Source: Pseudovibrio exalbescens (GTDB lineage Bacteria; Pseudomonadota; Alphaproteobacteria; Rhizobiales; Stappiaceae). From it: 64,000 nucleotides of DNA. Shown piece by piece: positions 46,585 to 54,043 of this stretch (positions are counted from its first letter, which is position 1; each line of letters opens with the position of its first letter). The position numbers were made by a program, and so were the translations under genes. The notes beneath the pieces are model-generated. The model had not been told where the DNA came from and did no database searches. It saw nothing but the letters and a program-made list of their open reading frames with translations. Where the stretch lies: assembly GCF_028737195.1 (NCBI RefSeq), contig NZ_JAQZAJ010000004.1:310001-374000 (forward strand), in the 5' to 3' direction.

Positions 46585-48384
46585 ATGCTAGAGCGCATGG
46601 AAGGTGCCGACAACGCGTTGGCCTGTCTGCACGACGAAGACTATGATGTTCCGTTCAACAAGCAGAACCTCAATTATGAAGGTCTTATCTTCGTCGGTGG
46701 TCGCGAAGGTGAATCGCTGAATGGCGATTGGAACTTCTGCGTCGATCTTCTCGACACCGGGCTTCGCCAGAAATGGTTCTCCCTCAAGCCAGAGCCTGCT
46801 GAAGAGAAAATTGAGCCATATGATTATGATCCCTATGTAGGTGAGACGGTTCCCGTCCCATCCTGCTGGTCCATGCTCAAAGAAAAGTGGTATTTCTTTG
46901 AAGGTAGTGCTTGGTACACCCGCTCCATCGACTTTGCCGAGTTGCCAACCGATGAACGCCTTTTCTTGCGCGTCGGGGCGGCTCAATACGATTGTAAAGT
47001 CTTCCTGAATGGTGAGTTTTTGGGAAACCACTATGGTGGTTCGACCCCGTTTAATGTGGAACTTACTGATCGCGTAAAGCAGGGCCAGAACTGGCTCATG
47101 CTCGTGGTGAACAACACCCGTACGCTGGATCGCGTTCCTATGCGCAACACCGATTGGTTCAACTATGGTGGCATCTACCGCGATGTGGACCTCTATCGGG
47201 TTCCGAAAGCCTTCATCAAGGACCTGTTCGTTCGCATGCTGCCGGACGATGCCTACTCCAACATTGCTATTGATGTAGCTGTAGATGGTGTGGCGTCTGG
47301 TTCTGTTGCTGTTTCCATTGAGGAGCTGGGTATCTCCGCCGAGATCGCAGTGGATGCAGACGGTAAGGGTAGCCTTGTTGTTGAGGCCAAGCCTGAGCTT
47401 TGGTCTCCAGAAACGCCTCGTCTTTATGATGTAGTTGCCACCTTCGGCGGTGACCGTGTGACCGATCGTGTGGGTTTCCGTCAGATCAAACAGATTGGCG
47501 AGGAGCTTTTCCTCAACGGTAAATCCGTGTTCTTGCGGGGCATCTCAGTTCATGAGGACGACGAGTTCAAGGGTAAGGTTGTGACCGATGAGGATCTGCG
47601 GCAGCGGTTCGAGCATGCCAAGGAGCTGAACTGTAACTTCCTGCGGCTTGCACACTATCCGCATGATGAGCGCGCAGCCAAGTTGGCTGATGAGCTGGGC
47701 TTCATGCTGTGGGAAGAAATTCCGGTTTATTGGGCGATCGATTTCAAGAACCCTGCAACCTTCAAGGATGCGGATAACCAGTTGCGCGAGCTCATCAAGC
47801 GGGACCGTAACCGTGCTTCGGTTATCATCTGGTCGGTGGGAAATGAAAATCCGGATACGGATGAGCGTCTTGCCTTCATGAAGGGGCTGGTCGATACAGC
47901 CAACTCCATGGATGGTACCCGTCTTACTTCTGCGGCTTGTCTGGTCAACCACACCAAGAACCGCATTGAAGACCGCCTCGCGCAGTACATCAATGTGATC
48001 GGTATCAACGAGTATTACGGTTGGTACGAAGAGAACTTCGATGACCTGATTGAGTTCCTCGACAACTCGGACCCAGGAAAGCCTGTCGTTATCTCTGAAA
48101 CCGGCGCAGATGGCTACATTGGTGAAGGCAAGCTGGAGAAAGGGTTCTTCAGTGAGGCCTACATGGCGGAAGTCTACCGCAAGCAGATTGCGACTTTGAA
48201 AGAGCGTGAATTTGTAAAGGGGATTTCTCCTTGGATCCTCTACGACTTCCGCGTGGAGCGCCGTCAGAACATGTATCAGCGTGGCTGGAACCGTAAGGGT
48301 CTTATCGCTTCCGACAAGAAGACCAAGAAAGAAGCGTTCAAGCTGCTTTCAGACTTCTACGCCACTTTGAAAGACGAGCGCTGA
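46585..48384 (+). CDS. uidA: Beta-glucuronidase (GH2)
   Basis: Hydrolyses beta-glucuronides in the cytoplasm. The 599 residues (E. coli UidA: 603) have the GH2 order: sugar-binding jelly roll, immunoglobulin-like domain, TIM barrel. Acid/base Glu421 is in GNENPD and nucleophile Glu505 in VISETGADG. Asn569 and Lys571 in GWNRKGL form the N-x-K motif that reads the uronate carboxylate, which separates glucuronidases from galactosidases. No signal peptide, so intact glucuronides or oligomers must be imported, presumably by the divergent TRAP system. A UxuR-like operator and a structured leader precede it. Confidence 0.9.
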   Translation: MLERMEGADNALACLHDEDYDVPFNKQNLNYEGLIFVGGREGESLNGDWNFCVDLLDTGLRQKWFSLKPEPAEEKIEPYDYDPYVGETVPVPSCWSMLKEKWYFFEGSAWYTRSIDFAELPTDERLFLRVGAAQYDCKVFLNGEFLGNHYGGSTPFNVELTDRVKQGQNWLMLVVNNTRTLDRVPMRNTDWFNYGGIYRDVDLYRVPKAFIKDLFVRMLPDDAYSNIAIDVAVDGVASGSVAVSIEELGISAEIAVDADGKGSLVVEAKPELWSPETPRLYDVVATFGGDRVTDRVGFRQIKQIGEELFLNGKSVFLRGISVHEDDEFKGKVVTDEDLRQRFEHAKELNCNFLRLAHYPHDERAAKLADELGFMLWEEIPVYWAIDFKNPATFKDADNQLRELIKRDRNRASVIIWSVGNENPDTDERLAFMKGLVDTANSMDGTRLTSAACLVNHTKNRIEDRLAQYINVIGINEYYGWYEENFDDLIEFLDNSDPGKPVVISETGADGYIGEGKLEKGFFSEAYMAEVYRKQIATLKEREFVKGISPWILYDFRVERRQNMYQRGWNRKGLIASDKKTKKEAFKLLSDFYATLKDER

Positions 48385-48397
48385 TAGGACACCGAAG

Positions 48398-49153
48398 ATG
48401 ACACTGGACGTCAACAAGCGTCGATATCAGGATGTTGCTGCTTCTTTGCGCGAAGAGCTTGCGCAGGGCAAGTATGCCATTGGTGATCGGCTTCGTACCG
48501 AACGGCAGATCTCAGAGGAACTCGGAGTGAGCCGCTCGCTGGTACGTGATGCAATGATCATGCTTGAAGTTGAAGGGCTTGTTGATGTCCGGAAGGGTTC
48601 CGGCATTTATGTCACTCGATTGCCGGGCGGTGAGGGTGATGCGGACAAGGCGGACGATATCGGGCCTTTCGAGTTGTTGCAGGCACGTCAGCTGTTGGAA
48701 AGCAACATCGCTGGTTTTGCAGCAGCCATGGTGACCAAAGCGGATATCATCCGGATGCGAGAGCTTCTTGATCAGGAACGCGCTGAGTTGGAAGCAGGTG
48801 GAGATGCCTACCACGCAGATGAGTTGTTTCATCGCCAAATTGCTATTGCCAGTCAGAACTCCGTTCTTGTGGCGTCCGTCGATAACCTTTGGGGCATGCG
48901 AAACCGGTCTCGCATGTGGGAGAGACTTCATGACCGGGTGTTTGACAGTGGCTATCGGCAGAAATGGTTGGAGGATCACCAGTCTATTCTGACAGCCCTG
49001 CAATGTCGTGATCCGCAGATGGCACGTCAGGCCATGTGGCAGCATCTGGAAAATGTTCGCCTGACCCTGCTGGAACTCTCGGATGTCGATGATCCTGCAT
49101 TTGATGCGTACCTGTTTGATGCTGACCCTCTGGCGGCAGTGCGCGAAGCTTAA
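48398..49153 (+). CDS. GntR-family (FadR subgroup) regulator, UxuR/ExuR-like
   Basis: A 251-residue regulator: winged helix-turn-helix at about residues 10-75 and an all-helical FCD effector domain at about 95-225. The N terminus (YQDVAASLREELAQGKYAIGD..LRTERQISEELGVSRSLVRDAMIMLEVEGLVDVRKGSGIYV) tracks E. coli ExuR and UxuR closely. It lies 13 bases after uidA and 40 before uxuA. Hexuronate or fructuronate is the likely inducer and the palindrome at 46226 the likely site. Confidence 0.88.
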   Translation: MTLDVNKRRYQDVAASLREELAQGKYAIGDRLRTERQISEELGVSRSLVRDAMIMLEVEGLVDVRKGSGIYVTRLPGGEGDADKADDIGPFELLQARQLLESNIAGFAAAMVTKADIIRMRELLDQERAELEAGGDAYHADELFHRQIAIASQNSVLVASVDNLWGMRNRSRMWERLHDRVFDSGYRQKWLEDHQSILTALQCRDPQMARQAMWQHLENVRLTLLELSDVDDPAFDAYLFDADPLAAVREA

Positions 49154-49193
49154 ACCAGGGCAAGATGCCCTCTGAACCAAAAAGAGAAAGCAC

Positions 49194-50375
49194 ATGGAAC
49201 AGACATGGCGCTGGTATGGTCCAAATGATCCTGTAACCCTTGCTGACATTCGTCAGGCAGGCGCAACAGGTATCGTGTCGGCCTTGCATCACATTCCTAA
49301 TGGGATTGTTTGGCCAGTTGAAGAAATCCAGAAGCGCAAAGATGAAATTGAAGCTGCTGGTCTGGTTTGGTCTGTGGTCGAAAGCATCCCGGTCCATGAA
49401 GATATCAAGACGCGCACAGGCGATTTTCAAAAGCACATTGACGCCTACAAGCAGTCGATCCGCAACCTTGTGACCTGCGGCATTACAAAGATTTGCTACA
49501 ACTTCATGCCGGTTCTGGACTGGACGCGTACAGATCTGACCTTTGAGTTGCCAACGGGTGCGACGTGCCTGCGTTTTGATGCGGATGTCTTTGCAGCTTT
49601 TGATCTTTACATCCTTGAACGCAAGGGTGCTGAAGATGAGTACACTGCTGATGAAGTCGCACGCGCAAAGGCTGCCTTTGACGCCATGGATGAGGCCGCC
49701 AGAGACAAGCTGGTAAAGACAATCATCGCTGGGCTTCCAGGTTCCGAAGAGAGCTATACCGTTGAACAGCTGCGTCAGCATCTAAGCGCTTATGATGGTA
49801 TTGATGCGGACAAGCTGCGCGAGCATCTGGCATTGTTCCTGAAAGAAGTCGTGCCGGTTTGCATCGAAGAGGGCGCGGTCATGGCGATCCACCCTGACGA
49901 TCCTCCTCGTCCGCTTCTGGGTCTGCCGCGCGTTTGCTCGACCGAGAGTGACTATGAGTATATTTCCAAGGCCGTAGACGATCCTGCAAACGGCTTTACG
50001 TTCTGTACAGGCTCGCTTGGTGTTCGTCCGGACAATGACCTGGTCGGCATGGCGAAGCGTTGGGGAGACCGGATTCATTTCGTTCACCTGCGCGCAACCA
50101 AGCGTGAAGAGAATCCTTCCTCTTTCCATGAGGCGGATCATCTTGACGGGGACGTAGATATGGTTGGCGTAATCGGTGCTTTGGTTGATGAAGAAGAGCG
50201 CCGCAAGGCTGAAGGGTGGGCTGATCTTATTCCGTTCCGCCCGGATCACGGCCATGCGATGCTGACCGATTTGAAGATGAAGTCCGCTCCGGGTTACCCG
50301 GCTGTTGGCCGTCTTCGCGGCTTGGCTGAGCTGCGCGGTGTTGAGCGCGCTGTTCGCACGCTTCGCCAAAGCTGA
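49194..50375 (+). CDS. uxuA: Mannonate dehydratase
   Basis: Dehydrates D-mannonate to 2-keto-3-deoxygluconate in the hexuronate pathway. The 393-residue protein (E. coli: 394) matches the family from [16 protein letters not shown] on, with the metal-site blocks [41 protein letters not shown] and [11 protein letters not shown]. Last gene of the operon; a terminator follows at 50395. The preceding enzymes (uronate isomerase, fructuronate reductase) are not in the window. Confidence 0.95.
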   Translation: MEQTWRWYGPNDPVTLADIRQAGATGIVSALHHIPNGIVWPVEEIQKRKDEIEAAGLVWSVVESIPVHEDIKTRTGDFQKHIDAYKQSIRNLVTCGITKICYNFMPVLDWTRTDLTFELPTGATCLRFDADVFAAFDLYILERKGAEDEYTADEVARAKAAFDAMDEAARDKLVKTIIAGLPGSEESYTVEQLRQHLSAYDGIDADKLREHLALFLKEVVPVCIEEGAVMAIHPDDPPRPLLGLPRVCSTESDYEYISKAVDDPANGFTFCTGSLGVRPDNDLVGMAKRWGDRIHFVHLRATKREENPSSFHEADHLDGDVDMVGVIGALVDEEERRKAEGWADLIPFRPDHGHAMLTDLKMKSAPGYPAVGRLRGLAELRGVERAVRTLRQS

Positions 50376-50394
50376 TCGTCTTATAGTGCAAAAA

Positions 50395-50422
50395 GAGGCC
50401 GGCTCGAGCAGCCGGCCTTTCA
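50395..50422. terminator. Bidirectional terminator after uxuA
   Basis: GGCCGGCT (50397-50404) pairs with AGCCGGCC (50410-50417) around a five-base loop. T-rich sequence on both sides serves uxuA and the convergent luxR-type gene. Confidence 0.8.
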
Positions 50423-50447
50423 CAGTTTCTCAGGAGGAAAGCCTTTT

Positions 50448-51251
50448 TCAGGCGTGAACTGCTGCCAGTGTGCTAGGGGCAACAGTATTTGCAGCATTCC
50501 CGTTCACCATTCCGGGTTTGCCGCGATAGTCCTGCAGGTTGCGCAGGTTTGAACGCGCACGGCTGCGCGGACGATAGTCTACGTTGATGCCAAGCTCGTT
50601 GATCATCGCTACAAGCTGACTGCGCGAATAAAAGCCCAGTGCGCTCAGAAGTGCGGACACATGGTGCTTGACGGTTGCTTCGGAGATGCCAAGCTCATGA
50701 GCAATCTGCTTGTTCAGCTTGCCTTGCTTCAGATAGTTCAGAATTGTTGCCTGACGCTTTGTCAGGTTGGCGAGGCCTTCATAAAAGTCCAGCGTGAAGG
50801 CCTCTGGCTCATCGTCATTCGCTTTGTCCAGAGAAAGGTCCTGTGCGCCGCGCAGAAGAATGTCCTGAAGCGCTGTGAATTCTGCTGACTTTGACACGGC
50901 CGCTTGTGCGCCGCGGGTCATGAAGTACGCGCCCAGACCCGCATTGTCCTGATCGATGAGGACAATAAGCCGTGAGATGTCGCAGGTCTCGCGCAGCGTG
51001 ACAGTGGTGCTCAGCCCTGGAGCGTTGTCCATCTTGGGATTTACAAGAACGATGGCACCCGGATTTGCTGCAGCTTGAGAGGCGAGCTCATTGAAGCATG
51101 TTGTGGTGAAGATTGAAACGCCCGGATGAGCCGATGCATAGATGCCTGCCAACGCTGCGGCATACGCAGGATGAGGGTCGCCGATTACCACGGTGGTGCC
51201 AGTACTCTTCAACCCAGCGGTGCTCATAACGGTCTGGTTATCCCTATACAT
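50448..51251 (-). CDS. LuxR-type response regulator with degenerate receiver
   Basis: A 267-residue protein with an N-terminal CheY-like domain (about 20-140) and a LuxR/NarL helix-turn-helix (about 165-225: LTKRQATILNYLKQGKLNKQIAHELGISEATVKHH, in two pieces). In the receiver the phosphoacceptor Asp position reads Asn (AIVLVNPKMD), and the acidic pair is reduced to one Asp (GDPHP), while the conserved Lys (AVSKSAE) is kept. Phosphorylation is therefore unlikely. A 45-residue basic tail follows the DNA-binding domain. Start at 51251 is supported by GGAGGAG. No histidine kinase is nearby; it is divergent from a TetR gene. Confidence 0.8.
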   Translation of the reverse strand: MYRDNQTVMSTAGLKSTGTTVVIGDPHPAYAAALAGIYASAHPGVSIFTTTCFNELASQAAANPGAIVLVNPKMDNAPGLSTTVTLRETCDISRLIVLIDQDNAGLGAYFMTRGAQAAVSKSAEFTALQDILLRGAQDLSLDKANDDEPEAFTLDFYEGLANLTKRQATILNYLKQGKLNKQIAHELGISEATVKHHVSALLSALGFYSRSQLVAMINELGINVDYRPRSRARSNLRNLQDYRGKPGMVNGNAANTVAPSTLAAVHA

Positions 51252-51349
51252 AGTTTCTCCTCCCAAAGAACGCTGTTTAAGTGATTAAACCTAGCTCTTG
51301 AAAAAAATACATACATATGGTTTTTTTACAAGACACTTTGAGGGGAAAA

Positions 51350-52003
51350 ATGAATAAGCACGGAATCATGGTGGCAGACGAGGGGCAGAAGTCGCATCAG
51401 GCGCAGAAAAGCGACCGTATGAAGCGCGATATTGTGCTGGCGGCAATCAAATGTTTGCATGAAAAGGGCTATCATAGTGCATCCATTAAGAAAATCGCCG
51501 AGGCCAGTTCGTTCTCGCAGGGCGCACTGCAGCATCATTTCAAAACAAAAGAAGACCTGATGGTCTTCGTTGCGGAACGTGTTCTCGACAAATCTCTCCG
51601 ACTGACACTGGAGTGGATAAGTGAAAACACGGGGCGTCCGCTCAAGATTTCAGAATTGATGCGGGATTGGTGGGCGAATCAAATGCACTCGCCTGAGTTC
51701 ATCGCGTTGCTCGAGATCCTGGTTGCCGCTAGGACAGAGGAGAGTTTGAGGAGCAAGATTGCGCCCTCAATCGACGTTTATGCCGAGCGCACAGAAGAGG
51801 TAATTTCGGACTATCTAAAGGTTTGCAACACCAGCATCGTGTCGATTGATCTCATTCTTACCGCCTCAAGAAGCATGATGTCGGGCTTCGTAATGCTGGA
51901 CGCGATGTTCCGGACTGATGAGGAAATCCAGCTCTATATCAACAAGTGGGCAACCATGCTGGACCTGATTGCTGATAATCCGGCAGATAAGCTGCCAAAC
52001 TAA
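51350..52003 (+). CDS. TetR-family transcriptional regulator
   Basis: A 217-residue TetR regulator. The DNA-binding domain at about residues 25-70 includes the turn KKIAEASSFSQGALQHHFKTKEDL, split across helices 2-4, and the remainder is the all-helical ligand domain. Start at 51350 follows GAGGGG. It shares a 98-base spacer with the divergent LuxR-type gene. Ligand unknown. Confidence 0.87.
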   Translation: MNKHGIMVADEGQKSHQAQKSDRMKRDIVLAAIKCLHEKGYHSASIKKIAEASSFSQGALQHHFKTKEDLMVFVAERVLDKSLRLTLEWISENTGRPLKISELMRDWWANQMHSPEFIALLEILVAARTEESLRSKIAPSIDVYAERTEEVISDYLKVCNTSIVSIDLILTASRSMMSGFVMLDAMFRTDEEIQLYINKWATMLDLIADNPADKLPN

Positions 52004-52018
52004 ACTACATGACCGTGC

Positions 52019-52459
52019 TCAGGCGCTGCGTTGCTCTTTGATGCAGCGTCTTGCTTCGGCGTTGATTGCCTTTAGTTCAGATAGAGTCTGCTCGATCATG
52101 GCTTTGCGGTTCTCAAGATCCGCGATGGTCTCGGCTGTGCGTTCGATCAGGTATTTGAGCTGCTCCTGCTGGCCGCTGCCAGAGTGACCGTAGAGGTCAA
52201 GGTAGTGAGAAATTTCGCCGAGAGAGTAGCCGATAGATCTTGCCCGCAAAATCAAGGCCAAGCGGGCGCGGTCGCGTTTGGTGAAAATGCGGTGACCGTT
52301 TACACGTCTAGGGGACAGAAGGCCTTTGTTTTCATAAAAGCGGATAGCGCGAGTGGACACATTGAATTCCAAGGCTAGCTCGGAAATTCCAAATAGTTCT
52401 TGATCGGTCTCTGCTGCAACCTTCAAGTAGTCTGTGTTGGTACTCGCGCTATCTGCCAT
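52019..52459 (-). CDS. MerR-family transcriptional regulator
   Basis: A 146-residue MerR regulator. An N-terminal extension of about 20 residues precedes the winged helix (FGISELALEFNVSTRAIRFYENKGLLSPRR), followed by a long dimerisation helix. No cysteine metal site: the only Cys is near the C terminus (RRCIKEQ). The extension and size recall MerR regulators of branched-chain amino acid or fatty-acid breakdown (LiuR-like). It is downstream of the SCP2 gene with two bases between them. Confidence 0.85.
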   Translation of the reverse strand: MADSASTNTDYLKVAAETDQELFGISELALEFNVSTRAIRFYENKGLLSPRRVNGHRIFTKRDRARLALILRARSIGYSLGEISHYLDLYGHSGSGQQEQLKYLIERTAETIADLENRKAMIEQTLSELKAINAEARRCIKEQRSA

Positions 52460-52461
52460 TT

Positions 52462-52743
52462 TTAGATGATTTCGCCAAGCTTCATGGCAACGCTCATGTC
52501 GCCATCAACCTTAACTTTACCCTGCATGAATGCGGCGGTTGGGTTGAGATCGCCGTCGATGATTGCCTGCAGGTCTTCGAGAGCTACAGCGATTGTGCAA
52601 TCGGCGTCTTTGTCGCCTGTAGAAACCTCTGTGCCGTCGATGACGAGAATGCCGTCGTCGCCACAGTCGAACTTGATTGAGCTGTCAAAGCCACTGGAAG
52701 CGACCTTGTCTTTGATGCCAGCAGCAATTGCTTCAACACTCAT
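52462..52743 (-). CDS. SCP2 sterol-binding-domain protein
   Basis: A 93-residue stand-alone SCP2 domain, predicted to hold a lipid or acyl-CoA in a hydrophobic tunnel. The typical C-terminal block PTAAFMQGKVKVDGDMSVAMKL is complete. It precedes the MerR gene by two bases on the same strand, so the regulator and the lipid-carrier protein are probably one operon, and a lipid or fatty-acid signal is plausible. Confidence 0.87.
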   Translation of the reverse strand: MSVEAIAAGIKDKVASSGFDSSIKFDCGDDGILVIDGTEVSTGDKDADCTIAVALEDLQAIIDGDLNPTAAFMQGKVKVDGDMSVAMKLGEII

Positions 52744-52962
52744 CGATTTTCCTCCGTTGCGGTGGGATGTTTACCCATATTCGAGTGGTTGATTGTTGAC
52801 GTATAGTGGAAGCTAGTGCTGCTTACGTGATCAGTAAAGATGCCTTTTTCTGATCCTCATAAATTTCCAACTAAAGAACCAATATTAGGCAGGTGAACCG
52901 GAGGGGCCGAGTGATACGTGGTGTGGGATTGACCTGCCGTTGAACGTGGGTATAAGCGCAGC

Positions 52963-53631
52963 ATGGCTGACCCAAATCCCCCATTCATTTACAATCCGCC
53001 CACAGAGCCGTTTTTGGATGTGTTGCATCAGGACGATGACATCCTTGTCTTGAACAAGCCCAGTGGTTTGCTAAGCGTGCCTGGCAAGGCGGATCATCTG
53101 AAGGACTGTCTGGAGCGGCGCGCTCAGGGCAAATTTGGCGACGCCCGGATCGTTCATCGTCTGGATATGGATACGTCCGGAGTGATTGTGATGGCGATGA
53201 ACGCGCAGGCGCATCGGCATCTTGGGCTGCAGTTTGAGCGTCGCAAGACCAGGAAAACCTATATTGCACGCATCTGGGGCCAGCCTGAAAAGAATGAGGG
53301 GCTTGTTGACTTGCCTTTGCGGTGCGACTGGCCCAACAGGCCTCGCCAGATGGTGGATCACGAGTTGGGGCGATCCGCACAAACCAAATGGGAAGTGTTG
53401 GCGCGTGAAGAAGCCTGTGCGCTCGTACGTCTTAGCCCGATAACGGGACGCTCACATCAGCTTAGAGTGCATATGCTCAGTTTGGGGCATCCCATACTTG
53501 GAGATCGCTTTTATGCGGGTGCGGAGGCGCTGGCTGCATCTAACCGGCTTTGTTTGCACGCCCACAAGCTTGGGCTACATCATCCGGCAAATGGTGAGTT
53601 TCTCTGGTTTGAGGCTCCCGTACCTTTTTAA
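52963..53631 (+). CDS. rluA: RluA-family RNA pseudouridine synthase
   Basis: Converts specific uridines in 23S rRNA and some tRNAs to pseudouridine. The 222-residue protein is the size of E. coli RluA and lacks the S4 domain found in RluC and RluD. The catalytic Asp is in HRLDMDTSG, and further family blocks NKPSGLLSVPG and GRSHQLRVHM are present. Substrate inference from length and domain content. Confidence 0.85.
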   Translation: MADPNPPFIYNPPTEPFLDVLHQDDDILVLNKPSGLLSVPGKADHLKDCLERRAQGKFGDARIVHRLDMDTSGVIVMAMNAQAHRHLGLQFERRKTRKTYIARIWGQPEKNEGLVDLPLRCDWPNRPRQMVDHELGRSAQTKWEVLAREEACALVRLSPITGRSHQLRVHMLSLGHPILGDRFYAGAEALAASNRLCLHAHKLGLHHPANGEFLWFEAPVPF

Positions 53632-54043
53632 GCTACAGCCAAAGCGAGAATCACCTCTGCGAGAGAGGAAGTTGTCATGAAATTGTATACATCTATGGAC
53701 TAGGTTACTTAGAGAAAATTTAAAGTTCCTGCGTAATTGAACGTAGAAAGTGCGCAAAAACGCGTATTTTTTAATGTTTCAATATGTTACCAATTTGTGT
53801 CAATTCATCATCCCATGTCTGGGTTTGAGCGATTATTTACAAATCTACCAAAAAATTTCAGATCAACTCCTCATATATCTCAAATGTTTGATCTAGATCA
53901 TCCTGACTCCTGCCATTTTGTTACACTAATGTCCTAGTCACTACGGGGTTAACGCCGGGCTTGGCGTTCGATTACAGGATTATGTGACAAGCATGTTCTG
54001 TAATCGGCCCTGTGACCAATCACTGGGCTATTGGAGGATCAAC
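53632..54043 (+). promoter_or_regulatory. adhE control region
   Basis: 412 bases without a gene, AT-rich in the first half. It contains an FNR-type box at 53888-53901, a probable -10 element TACACT at 53922-53927, and two inverted repeats in the leader: AACGCC/GGCGTT (53951-53956, 53963-53968) and CGATTACAG/CTGTAATCG (53969-53977, 53998-54006). Confidence 0.65.
53888..53901 (+). promoter_or_regulatory. FNR/FixK-type box before adhE
   Basis: TTGATCTAGATCAT matches the consensus TTGAT-N4-ATCAA at nine of ten fixed positions. Its centre is 27.5 bases before TACACT, close to the spacing of class II activation. Anaerobic induction of adhE is expected. Confidence 0.8.
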
